Assembly (NCBI GenBank): GCA_046049215.1
Contig: JBJOER010000096.1
Span: forward strand, 1 to 30,148
Direction: 5' to 3'
From: JAJTFW01 sp046049215
GTDB taxonomy: Bacteria > Bacteroidota > Bacteroidia > AKYH767-A > OLB10
Length of the DNA stretch: 30,148 nt
Position 1 is the stretch's first letter, and each line of letters starts with the position of its first letter. Below the pieces are notes generated by a model that saw only the letters and a list, made by a program, of their open reading frames with translations, had not been told where the DNA came from and made no database searches. This document shows, in pieces, positions 6,617-14,719 of this stretch. Made by a program: the position numbers and the translations under genes.

Positions 6617-9589
6617 ATGGCCGGTTCCCCGAAAGATATCACCAAGCTTGATTCCCGCGATTTTATCGTGATCAAGGGTGCCGCTGTTCACAACCTCAAA
6701 CGGCTGGATGTGGCCATTCCCCGCAACAAGTTCGTGGTGGTGACCGGCTTGAGCGGTTCCGGGAAATCCTCCCTGGCATTCGATACACTGTATGCGGAGG
6801 GTCAGCGTCGCTACGTGGAAAGCTTGTCGTCCTATGCCCGTCAGTTCATCGGTCGAATGGACAAGCCGGAAGTGGATTACATCCTGGGTATTTCTCCCGC
6901 TGTAGCCATCCAACAAAAGGTCATCAGCAGGAATCCGCGATCGACCGTCGGCACAAGTACCGAGATCTATGATTACCTGAAGCTTCTTTATGCCCGGATC
7001 GGTAAGACGTATTCCCCGCTTTCAGGTCTGCAGGTACGCAAGCATTCCGTTGCCGATGTGGTGGATGTCATGTGCTCGAACCGCGAGGGAAGGTATTTGA
7101 TTCTGGCTCCGTTGATGCGCAGACCCGACCGGTCCCTGGGTATGGAGTACAATTTCTTGCTTCAACGTGGATTCACTCGGGTGCTGATCGGGGACGAGAT
7201 CAAAGAAATAGAGGAATTGTCCGCTGATACTGCCGAAATACAAGCAGCACCCGCTGTCGTCGAAAAGAAACCCAAGGGCAGGGGAAAGAAAAAAACTGTG
7301 GATGAAGAGTCTCAACCCGGAATCCGCGTTCTGGAACAACCTGTGGCTGAGCCCGGTCACTTCCTGGTGGTAGACCGCATCGCCCTTTCCGGTGAACCCG
7401 ACGAGGAGCTTCTGGCCAGGATGGCCGACTCTGTCCAAACTGCATTTCGCGAGGGAGCAGGATCGTGTTTGCTTCGGGAATTGAAATCGGGTTCGACCAG
7501 TATTGAAACCGCATTTTCCAACCGGTTCGAACTGGATGGGATTTCATTCGAGGAGCCATCGGTACATCTTTTCAGTTTCAACAATCCCTTCGGGGCATGC
7601 CGTTGCTGCGAAGGCTTCGGCAGCGTGATGGGGATCGATGAGGATCTGGTGGTGCCCGATAAAAGCCTCTCGGTATACGAAGGCGCCATCGTGTGCTGGA
7701 AAGGGGAGAAGATGCGGGAATGGAACGACCAGCTCATCAAAAATGCTCACAAATTCGACTTCCCGGTACACAAGCCGTACTACGAACTCAGCGATTTTTT
7801 CCGTCAGTTGCTCTGGAAGGGGAACAAGCATTTTTACGGTCTCGACCGGTTTTTCAAATTCCTGGAAGAGCAGACTTACAAGATCCAGTACAGGGTCATG
7901 CTTTCCCGCTACAGAGGGAAGACCGCCTGTCCGGAATGCATGGGAACCCGGCTCAGAAAAGACGCCTCCTATGTGAAGGTGGCCGGTGCATCCATCAGTG
8001 ATTTGGTGCTGATGCCGGTGAAGGATGTGCTCGCATTTTTTGAAAACATGCAGCTCGACGATAACGACCAGCGTATCGCCAAACGGTTGCTGCTGGAGAT
8101 CAACTCGCGTCTGAAATTTCTCAATGAAGTGGGTCTGGGTTACCTGACACTGAACCGGCTTTCCAATTCCCTTTCGGGAGGAGAGTCGCAGCGAATCAAC
8201 CTGGCGACCTCCCTGGGAAGTACCCTCGTCGGTTCGATGTATATCCTTGATGAACCCAGCATCGGGTTGCATCCCCGGGACACAAGGCGGCTGATCGATG
8301 TCCTGAAGTCCCTTCGTGACGTGGGCAATACGGTGATCGTGGTTGAACACGACGAGGAGATCATGCGGGCTGCCGATCAGTTGATCGACATCGGGCCGAT
8401 GGCCGGTGCCCACGGCGGAGAGCTGGTTTTTCAGGGGCATGCCGATGAGCTGATGCGCAACGGTAAAAGCCTGACCGCCCTGTATCTCAGTGGAAAGGAA
8501 TCCATCCCGGTGCCTGCCCAGAGGAGGAAATGGAAAAAGTCCATCGATATCAAAGGGGCCCGGGAAAACAACCTGAAGCACGTGAACGTGCGCTTCCCGA
8601 TAGGCATTATGACCGTGGTGACGGGAGTGAGCGGGTCGGGAAAAACTTCACTGGTGAAGAAGATCCTCTATCCCGCGGTGAAAAAAGTGCTTGGAGGCTA
8701 CGGAGAAGCGACCGGAAATTTCGACCGGATGGAGGGGGATTACCTCGAGATCAAAGCCTGTGAAATGGTGGACCAAAACCCTATCGGGAAATCATCGCGG
8801 TCCAATCCGGTCACTTACATCAAGGCCTACGACGACGTACGTTCGCTCTATTCCGACCTTCCCCTGGCCAGACAACGTGCTCTGAAACCCTCGCATTTCA
8901 GTTTCAACGTGGAAGGGGGGCGCTGCGAGCAATGCCAGGGCGAAGGGATGATCACGGTGGAGATGCAATTCATGGCCGATATCCATCTGAAATGTGATCA
9001 ATGTAAAGGGCGTCGCTTCAAGGAACAGGTGCTTTCAGTGGAATACAGAGGCAAGAGTGTTTTCGATATCCTGGAATTGACGGTCGACCAGGCACTGGAA
9101 TTTTTCTCGGAAGAGTCCGGACCGGAGAAGTACAAGAGTATCCACGCACGTATCTGCAACAAGATCCAGCCGCTGGCTGATGTGGGACTGGGGTATATCC
9201 GACTTGGCCAAAGCAGTTCAACGCTCAGTGGAGGAGAGGCGCAGCGGATCAAGCTCGCCAGCTTCCTTTCTAAAGGCAACCAGGCTACCAATACCCTGTT
9301 CGTTTTCGATGAACCGACCACAGGTCTTCATTTTCACGATATCCGCAAACTGCTGAAAGCGTTTGATGCACTGGTCCGGAACGGAAATACCCTGGTGGTC
9401 ATTGAGCACAATCAGGAGGTGATCAAGTGCGCCGATTGGGTCATCGACCTCGGCCCGGATGGGGGACAGGATGGCGGACGCATCGTTTTTGAAGGGTTGC
9501 CGGAGCAATTGGTGGATGTGCCTGAATCGCTAACCGGGCAGTGCATGCGCGACAAAGTGGTTCACCCCGACTCGCGCACGGTTCGCTGA
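6617..9589 (+). CDS. uvrA: excinuclease ABC subunit A
   Basis: A 990-residue ABC-type ATPase that recognises DNA damage with UvrB in nucleotide excision repair. Two ATPase modules are complete: Walker A GLSGSGKSS (44-52) with signature LSGGESQR (519-526) and ILDEPSIGLHP; then GVSGSGKT (670-677) with LSGGEAQR (870-877) and VFDEPTTGLHF. The second zinc finger is intact (CEQCQGEG and CDQCKG). The first finger keeps only its second pair (CRCC in FGACRCCEGFG); the usual first CxxC is absent. A charged lysine-rich insertion lies near 205-235 (KKPKGRGKKK). I chose the ATG at 6617 over an in-frame GTG at 6557 because the family's conserved part begins soon after. The gene ends 8 bases from a convergent oxidoreductase gene. 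Confidence 0.97.
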   Translation: MAGSPKDITKLDSRDFIVIKGAAVHNLKRLDVAIPRNKFVVVTGLSGSGKSSLAFDTLYAEGQRRYVESLSSYARQFIGRMDKPEVDYILGISPAVAIQQKVISRNPRSTVGTSTEIYDYLKLLYARIGKTYSPLSGLQVRKHSVADVVDVMCSNREGRYLILAPLMRRPDRSLGMEYNFLLQRGFTRVLIGDEIKEIEELSADTAEIQAAPAVVEKKPKGRGKKKTVDEESQPGIRVLEQPVAEPGHFLVVDRIALSGEPDEELLARMADSVQTAFREGAGSCLLRELKSGSTSIETAFSNRFELDGISFEEPSVHLFSFNNPFGACRCCEGFGSVMGIDEDLVVPDKSLSVYEGAIVCWKGEKMREWNDQLIKNAHKFDFPVHKPYYELSDFFRQLLWKGNKHFYGLDRFFKFLEEQTYKIQYRVMLSRYRGKTACPECMGTRLRKDASYVKVAGASISDLVLMPVKDVLAFFENMQLDDNDQRIAKRLLLEINSRLKFLNEVGLGYLTLNRLSNSLSGGESQRINLATSLGSTLVGSMYILDEPSIGLHPRDTRRLIDVLKSLRDVGNTVIVVEHDEEIMRAADQLIDIGPMAGAHGGELVFQGHADELMRNGKSLTALYLSGKESIPVPAQRRKWKKSIDIKGARENNLKHVNVRFPIGIMTVVTGVSGSGKTSLVKKILYPAVKKVLGGYGEATGNFDRMEGDYLEIKACEMVDQNPIGKSSRSNPVTYIKAYDDVRSLYSDLPLARQRALKPSHFSFNVEGGRCEQCQGEGMITVEMQFMADIHLKCDQCKGRRFKEQVLSVEYRGKSVFDILELTVDQALEFFSEESGPEKYKSIHARICNKIQPLADVGLGYIRLGQSSSTLSGGEAQRIKLASFLSKGNQATNTLFVFDEPTTGLHFHDIRKLLKAFDALVRNGNTLVVIEHNQEVIKCADWVIDLGPDGGQDGGRIVFEGLPEQLVDVPESLTGQCMRDKVVHPDSRTVR

Positions 9590-9597
9590 TCTATCAT

Positions 9598-10644
9598 TTA
9601 TTGAAATACACAGGAACCCTCCGGCAAAGGATCGCCATGGAGCAGGTGTCGGCTGAATTGGTTGGCCAGCCAGGGTCCCATCATGTATCCCTTGGAACCA
9701 AGACCGTTGAAAACATAAAGCCTTTCTTTTTGCGGGTGCCGGCACAGGATGGGCCTCCTGTCGCGGGTGGAGGGACGGATGGCAGCCTTGTGGTTGACCA
9801 CAGTGAAGGGCACATCGATGATCTTTCTTAGTGCGGATTCCAATTCGTGCCGCCCTTCTTCGGTAGGGATGGAGTCGATCTTTTTGAAGTCGTAGGTTGC
9901 ACCAACCATGTAATCGAATCCGCCCAGTGGAATCAATTTTACCGTGCTGTGGATGACCTTGTCTTTGGGCAGGCCCTCGGTGCGGATCCAGAGCATCTCG
10001 CCTTTGCAAGGATTGAACGGAAGTGAAGAGAGCATGGGATTGTTCAGGGCACTGCTCCCGGTACAGTCAATCAAAGCGGAAGCCCTGATGCCTTTCCAAA
10101 AAACGCCTTCGTGGTCAAACTCCGGGGAATCAGGATCTATCTTGTCTTGAAGAAGAGCACCCTTTTGCTGAAGGTGGGTGCGCATCGCATCGAGAAATCG
10201 TCCTGAATCCACCCAGCCTCCGTTGATGCACCAGATGCCGCCTTGCTGAGAACGGATGCCCGGTGGCATCTGATCGTGTTCGCACAGGTCGGAAATGTAC
10301 TGGCTGAATCCGGCATCCGCGCTTCTTCCCATCCAGTCGTTACGCTGTCCTGCATCGTGAAAAAGCTCCAGCACAGGGAAGTCTTCGAAGAACCGGGCGG
10401 CACACTTGTCTTCGATATCGTTGTAGGTCTTTCGGGCAAATGGCAGAAAGATGTCCGCCATCCACGTCTTGACGATGCGTCTCCCGGTGATGGGATGCAT
10501 CAGTCCCGATGCAATACGCGATGGGGTGTCGGGGTTGTCCGGGTCGACTACCAGAACGGATTTTCCGGCTTCAAGCAGAAACCAGGAAAGGAGACTTCCC
10601 GCCAGTCCCTGACCGGCAATGAGGTAGTCTACCTTCCGGGACAT
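9598..10644 (-). CDS. FAD-dependent oxidoreductase (DAO family)
   Basis: A 348-residue flavoprotein of the D-amino-acid oxidase/glycine oxidase-like superfamily. The N-terminal dinucleotide-binding fold shows GQGLAGS (11-17) preceded by a beta strand, and an acidic residue ends the second strand (VLVVDPD). The C terminus carries the second FAD contact (FNGLGSKGYMMGPWLA) after RPSTRDRRPILC, as in MnmC and ThiO-like enzymes. No membrane segment or signal peptide is seen. It probably oxidises an amine or amino acid, but the substrate is unknown; it is much shorter than bifunctional MnmC. It lies 33 bases downstream of the beta-propeller gene, probably in the uvrB transcription unit. Confidence 0.87.
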   Translation of the reverse strand: MSRKVDYLIAGQGLAGSLLSWFLLEAGKSVLVVDPDNPDTPSRIASGLMHPITGRRIVKTWMADIFLPFARKTYNDIEDKCAARFFEDFPVLELFHDAGQRNDWMGRSADAGFSQYISDLCEHDQMPPGIRSQQGGIWCINGGWVDSGRFLDAMRTHLQQKGALLQDKIDPDSPEFDHEGVFWKGIRASALIDCTGSSALNNPMLSSLPFNPCKGEMLWIRTEGLPKDKVIHSTVKLIPLGGFDYMVGATYDFKKIDSIPTEEGRHELESALRKIIDVPFTVVNHKAAIRPSTRDRRPILCRHPQKERLYVFNGLGSKGYMMGPWLANQFSRHLLHGDPLPEGSCVFQ

Positions 10645-10677
10645 GCCTTTCTGGCGGAATTCAGCCGGATGTGAAAA

Positions 10678-11580
10678 TCAGGGTCGGGTTCCTTTGAAAC
10701 TGACTAGGGCGATCTTGTCGCCGGTGCTGTTCATGGCCAATCGGTAAAAGTTACCGATGTTCTCGGTGAGGTCAGCCACTTCTACCCACTGGGGATTGTC
10801 TTCGTTGCGGGTGTCGTACATGAGGATCTTGCCCTTGTTGCCGCAATATACTTTTCCGTCGGGACCCCAGCAGAAATCTTCTACGCCAACAGGTAACTCA
10901 AGCATGGGCATCCGCTCCTCGTTGGTCATGTCGTACTGCCAAACGCTGTGCTTGCCATCTTTCTCCTTTGCCAATACTACATAGGATAGTAGTCCTGTTC
11001 CGGGAATCTTGGCCATGCAGCGTCCGAATCCGCCTTGCATCAGTATGATGGCTTGCTGTGGAACCATGTCGAATTGCTGAAGCATGGGCGTAGGTCCGTT
11101 CAGCATATAAGCACCGATGGTGGTGTCGTTTATCCAGCAGTAGTAGGCTACGGAATCTTCGTTCGGTGTAAGGTAATCTTCTCCGCTGCCGTCAATGTTG
11201 ATCTCCCAAAGCTTCTGGGCTTTTTCCATTTCTACGCGCACGTAGGAAAGTTTTGTTTTGGCGGACGGAATTGGCTGAGGCTGATACTCGCTTTCGGGGG
11301 TGTTGGTGACCTGTCGGATGATCTTTTTCCGGATGTCGAACTCGTACAAGTCGCTTTGCGATGTATCCGGCATGCTGACGTAGTAAAGGAATTTGCCGTC
11401 CTTCGAGAAGCAGGGCTGGTTGTCGTAATGGTCGTTGTCCGTCATGCGGTACGGATTCAGGACACTGACTTTGCCTTCCTTTTGGACAACGTCGAGCAAC
11501 CAGATGTCGGTAGTGCGTTGCTGGGCGATGGCCAGGTGACCGGTGATCAGAAGTAAAGGGAGCAGGAGGATGTTTTTCAT
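10678..11580 (-). CDS. exported TolB-like (PD40) beta-propeller protein
   Basis: A 300-residue protein with a clear signal peptide (basic start, LLLPLLLITG core, cleavage after AIA near residue 19). The mature part has repeated strands of the PD40/TolB propeller type: QPCFSKDGKFLYYVSM, EYQPQPIPSAKTKLSYV, and SVWQYDMTN/CWGPDGKVY near the end. Such proteins are periplasmic or surface located and often bind partners, but no enzyme motif is visible and I cannot assign a role. The start is the ATG at 11580, with a TACATTCG box at 11613-11606. The FAD oxidoreductase follows 33 bases downstream. Confidence 0.8.
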   Translation of the reverse strand: MKNILLLPLLLITGHLAIAQQRTTDIWLLDVVQKEGKVSVLNPYRMTDNDHYDNQPCFSKDGKFLYYVSMPDTSQSDLYEFDIRKKIIRQVTNTPESEYQPQPIPSAKTKLSYVRVEMEKAQKLWEINIDGSGEDYLTPNEDSVAYYCWINDTTIGAYMLNGPTPMLQQFDMVPQQAIILMQGGFGRCMAKIPGTGLLSYVVLAKEKDGKHSVWQYDMTNEERMPMLELPVGVEDFCWGPDGKVYCGNKGKILMYDTRNEDNPQWVEVADLTENIGNFYRLAMNSTGDKIALVSFKGTRP

Positions 11581-11605
11581 GGGTGTGTAGACGCCTGATT
11601 AACTA

Positions 11606-11613
11606 CGAATGTA
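11606..11613 (-). promoter_or_regulatory. possible -7 box (TACATTCG) for the propeller/oxidoreductase pair
   Basis: The minus strand reads TACATTCG, one base from TAnnTTTG and similar to TACCTTCG boxes upstream of the FKBP and DUF2400 genes. Start of transcription near 11602 would leave a leader of about 21 bases. No -33 element is seen. Confidence 0.3.
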
Positions 11614-11691
11614 TAGATTTTATTGTGTGGGTTAAGCCGGTATGGCTCTTCCGGATACTGTTTACGCCCCCGGCGGGAAATGGTTGCCTGT

Positions 11692-12381
11692 TCAGGGCTG
11701 TGGAGGAGCTTGCAGAAGTGGCTTGTTGCCCGGTTTACGGACGATGCTGTTTTTTTTCATTCCGGGATGAAAGCCGATGCTTTGGATTGTGCCATCGGCC
11801 AGTGTCGCGTGGATGACCATGGAATCCGTGCGGATTTCTTCCAGCCGGGCCTGAACGGGAGTCTCTGCAAAATTGAGGTTGCGTACAAGCGTCTTGTTGT
11901 AGATTCCATATTTCCGGATCACCTTGAACCCGCCGGGTGATTTGCCGGTGTTCAGCATGCTTTGTTGCTCGGTGAGGTAGGTGTTGGATCCAAGGTGAAA
12001 TTCCAGTTCGGAACGGAATTCGGACAGGTGACCACTGATGGTGTAAAAAAGGAGGGAAGGCGACCACAGGAAGACCAGGATGCTGAGCAGCCAGGATCCG
12101 AAGTAGGTTTTGATGAAGTTGTTGGCTGATGGGGATCGCAGGACCCAGCCGGAAAGAGAAAGTCCGCTGCAGACCGATAAAAGCAACGTATAATGCCATG
12201 CATCAGCCTCGGGGAATACGAGATAAAAAACAAACGTGACCGCGATTAATGCTACGTGTACGGAGATGCCCAGGCGTAGAGCCTGCTGGCTGAATCGCCT
12301 CGAGATCATACCCAGGATCAATGCTGTGACGATCGAGAGGATATACAGGCAGATAGTCAGGACGAGTTCAAGTTGGTCCAT
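11692..12381 (-). CDS. four-helix membrane protein of unknown function, coupled to uvrB
   Basis: A 229-residue protein I do not recognise. Four hydrophobic segments are visible at about 5-25, 37-56, 63-81 and 92-117. A soluble C-terminal region of some 110 residues follows, including GFKVIRKYGIYNK and a beta-rich part (MVIHATLADGTIQSIGFHPG). There is no signal peptide distinct from the first helix. The ATG at 12381 is only 4 bases after the uvrB stop, so the two are likely co-transcribed and co-translated. A repair role would be guilt by association only. The topology prediction and the coding call rest on composition and position. Confidence 0.72.
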   Translation of the reverse strand: MDQLELVLTICLYILSIVTALILGMISRRFSQQALRLGISVHVALIAVTFVFYLVFPEADAWHYTLLLSVCSGLSLSGWVLRSPSANNFIKTYFGSWLLSILVFLWSPSLLFYTISGHLSEFRSELEFHLGSNTYLTEQQSMLNTGKSPGGFKVIRKYGIYNKTLVRNLNFAETPVQARLEEIRTDSMVIHATLADGTIQSIGFHPGMKKNSIVRKPGNKPLLQAPPQP

Positions 12382-12385
12382 AAAC

Positions 12386-14410
12386 TCAGGGTGTGTTTTT
12401 CTCTTTCAGCAAGGCTTCCAGACCGAACAGCTCATCGCGGAACCGGGCGGCCTCCATGAAATCGAGTTCCATGGCGGCTTTTTCCATACTCTTGCGGGTG
12501 CTGGAGATGGCGAGGCTGATTTGTTCAGGGGTCATGAACCGGACTACCGGATCGGCTGCTACGCTGGTTTCGTTCTTTTCAATATAGGCTTTGGACAGGT
12601 TCTCCGAACGCCCCTCCAGATCGGCAAACGCAGCGGAAGCTTTTTTGTTCAGCGGGGTAGGGGTGATGCCATTCTCTTCGTTGAAAGCCATTTGCTTGGC
12701 CCGGCGACGGTTGGTCTCTTCGATGGTACGCCGCATACTTTCAGTGATGGTGTCGGCATACATGATCACCCTCCCGTTCACATTCCTGGCGGCACGTCCC
12801 GCAGTCTGGGTCAGGGATCGGTTCGATCGGAGGAATCCCTCTTTGTCGGCATCGAGAATGGCGACCAGCGACACCTCCGGCAGGTCAAGCCCCTCGCGGA
12901 GCAGGTTGATGCCGATCAGTACGTCAAAAACGCCAAGCCGCAGGTCACGGAGGATCTCCACCCGCTCGAGGGTCTCCACTTCGGAGTGGATATAACGGCA
13001 GCGGATATCCAATTTGGCCATGTATTTGGCCAGCTCCTCGGACATGCGTTTGGTGAGGGTGGTGACCAGAACACGTTCTTCACGCTTGACCACTTTGGCG
13101 ATCTCTTCCAGCAGGTCGTCGACCTGGTTGGAGACCGGACGTACTTCGATGGGCGGGTCGAGCAGGCCGGTAGGTCGGATGACTTGTTCGACAATGACTC
13201 CCTCCGACTTCTGAAGCTCGTATTCGGCAGGCGTGGCACTGACATAAACCGTCTGTCCCACCAGCTGCTCGAATTCCTCGAATTTGAGCGGTCGGTTGTC
13301 CACCGCGGCCGGTAACCTGAATCCGTATTCCACCAGGTTTGTCTTGCGGGCACGGTCGCCGTTGTACATGGCGCGGATCTGCGACACCGTCACATGGCTC
13401 TCGTCGATCACCATCAGGAAGTCCTTGGGGAAATAGTCGAGCAGACAGAATGGTCGCTGCCCGCTTGTGCGCCCGTCGAAGTAACGGGAATAATTCTCAA
13501 TGCCGGAGCAATAACCCAGCTCCCGGATCATCTCCAGATCGAACGTGACCCGGTCTTCCAGGCGCTTGGCTTCCAGGGGGCGACCGGTTTCGAGGAAATA
13601 CTCCGTTTGCTTGACCATGTCGGCCTGGATTTCAAAGATGGCGTCTTGTTGACGTGAGGCGGAGGTGACAAAGATGTTGGCCGGGAAGATGGCCAGGTGG
13701 TCGTGCTTATCGTAACGCTTGCCGGTGGACGGTTCGATAGTGGCCAGTTCTTCGATCTCGTCTCCAAAAAATACGAGGCGGTAAGCCAGGTCCATGTAAG
13801 CGGGGAAAATATCCACTGTGTCGCCCTGTACGCGGAATGTGCCTCTTTTGAACTCCTGCCCTGCGCGCGAGTAAAGGCTTCCAACCAGCTTGTGGAGGAG
13901 TCCGTTCCGGCTGATCTTCATCCCCGCCTGGACGCGGATGATGTTCTCCGCAAAATCAGCCGGGTTGCCCATGCCGTAGATGCATGATACCGAACTGACC
14001 ACCACGATGTCGCGCCGTCCGGAGAGCAGCGATGTTGTCGTGCTGAGACGGAGTTTTTCGATCTCTTCGTTGATGGAAAGGTCCTTCTCGATGTACGTAT
14101 TGGTGGTAGGGATGTAGGCCTCGGGCTGGTAATAGTCGTAGTACGAAACGAAGTATTCCACTGCGTTTTTCGGAAAGAACTGCCTGAACTCCCCGTACAA
14201 TTGAGCCGCAAGTGTTTTGTTGTGACTTAGTACAAGTGTTGGTCGTTGGATCTCCTGGATGACATTGGCGATGGTGAATGTTTTTCCGGAACCGGTGACC
14301 CCGAGCAGGGTCTGGGCGGGATCGCCTCGAAGAAGTCCCCGGGTCAACTGGGAGATGGCCTCCGGTTGATCGCCGGTAGGCTGGAAATCGGAAACCAGGT
14401 TGAACTCCAT
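12386..14410 (-). CDS. uvrB: excinuclease ABC subunit B
   Basis: A 674-residue helicase-fold protein that verifies damage with UvrA and positions UvrC. Walker A GVTGSGKT is at 37-44, the beta-hairpin YYDYYQPEAYIP at 90-101, the DESH box near 336-339, followed by motif V (INLLREGLDLPEVS) and motif VI (QTAGRAARN), then the C-terminal UVR domain that contacts UvrC. All elements of a full-length, active protein are present. I start it at the ATG at 14410 (MEFNLVSDFQPTGDQP). A longer frame to 14431 would run through the -7 box at 14423-14416. The next gene begins 4 bases after its stop. uvrA lies about 2.8 kb beyond the uvrB stop, reading the other way. Confidence 0.97.
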   Translation of the reverse strand: MEFNLVSDFQPTGDQPEAISQLTRGLLRGDPAQTLLGVTGSGKTFTIANVIQEIQRPTLVLSHNKTLAAQLYGEFRQFFPKNAVEYFVSYYDYYQPEAYIPTTNTYIEKDLSINEEIEKLRLSTTTSLLSGRRDIVVVSSVSCIYGMGNPADFAENIIRVQAGMKISRNGLLHKLVGSLYSRAGQEFKRGTFRVQGDTVDIFPAYMDLAYRLVFFGDEIEELATIEPSTGKRYDKHDHLAIFPANIFVTSASRQQDAIFEIQADMVKQTEYFLETGRPLEAKRLEDRVTFDLEMIRELGYCSGIENYSRYFDGRTSGQRPFCLLDYFPKDFLMVIDESHVTVSQIRAMYNGDRARKTNLVEYGFRLPAAVDNRPLKFEEFEQLVGQTVYVSATPAEYELQKSEGVIVEQVIRPTGLLDPPIEVRPVSNQVDDLLEEIAKVVKREERVLVTTLTKRMSEELAKYMAKLDIRCRYIHSEVETLERVEILRDLRLGVFDVLIGINLLREGLDLPEVSLVAILDADKEGFLRSNRSLTQTAGRAARNVNGRVIMYADTITESMRRTIEETNRRRAKQMAFNEENGITPTPLNKKASAAFADLEGRSENLSKAYIEKNETSVAADPVVRFMTPEQISLAISSTRKSMEKAAMELDFMEAARFRDELFGLEALLKEKNTP

Positions 14411-14415
14411 TTCGC

Positions 14416-14423
14416 CAAAGATA
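14416..14423 (-). promoter_or_regulatory. -7 promoter box (TATCTTTG) of uvrB
   Basis: The minus strand reads TATCTTTG, an exact TAnnTTTG match, ending 5 bases before the uvrB ATG. With the usual offset transcription begins about 2 bases upstream of the start codon, so the message would be nearly leaderless. No -33 TTG element stands at normal distance. Confidence 0.5.
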
Positions 14424-14471
14424 AGACCCACAGGATGGATTGCCGAGGTTACAGGATTTTCATCCTCAAAT

Positions 14472-14671
14472 GAACCGCAAAGATCACAAATCGCCTAAGG
14501 CGATGGATAAAGGCCGCAATGACGCTTTGCCGAGCTTGGTGTTTTTCAGGCAATGACCATGGACAACCGGGCAGCAGACAAAATACAGCAGACAAAAGTC
14601 CTCGCGTTCTTCTCTTCTTCGACGAAGGCGAAGATTTGCGTGGCTGCCGCAGGCAGGCATAGCGGTTAAAC
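14472..14671. repeat. cluster of palindromes and short repeats, REP/MITE-like
   Basis: The uvrB/YfhO gap holds several structured words in about 200 bases. The left arm is GAACCGCAAAGATCACAAA (14472-14490); a degenerate inverted counterpart lies at the right (TTTGCGTGGCT at 14635-14645 and AGCGGTTAAAC at 14661-14671). Between them are the palindromes ATCGCC-TAA-GGCGAT (14490-14504) and CTTCG-A-CGAAG (14617-14627), and the direct repeat CAGCAGACAAAA at 14572-14583 and 14586-14597. TGCC-GCA-GGCA (14645-14655) falls inside the right arm. It has no open frame and looks like a decayed mobile or REP-type element. That reading is inference without other genomic copies to compare. Confidence 0.45.
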
Positions 14672-14704
14672 TTCGGGATCTAAACAACGCACCCTTGCTT
14701 TCAT

Positions 14705-14712
14705 TAGGTTTG
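14705..14712 (+). promoter_or_regulatory. -7 promoter box (TAGGTTTG) of the YfhO-family gene
   Basis: TAGGTTTG matches TAnnTTTG exactly and ends 7 bases before the ATG at 14720. Predicted transcription start near 14716 leaves a leader of about 4 bases. No TTG lies at the usual -33 distance. Confidence 0.45.
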
Positions 14713-14719
14713 TCATCCA

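Noticed and set aside
7544..8581. 345-codon open frame on the minus strand
   Set aside because: It is the antisense of the uvrA ATPase and zinc-finger regions, where conserved uvrA motifs show the true strand.
12236..13315. 359-codon open frame on the plus strand
   Set aside because: It covers the 3' half of uvrB and the start of its neighbour in antisense; uvrB motifs are decisive, and the plus protein has no recognisable features.
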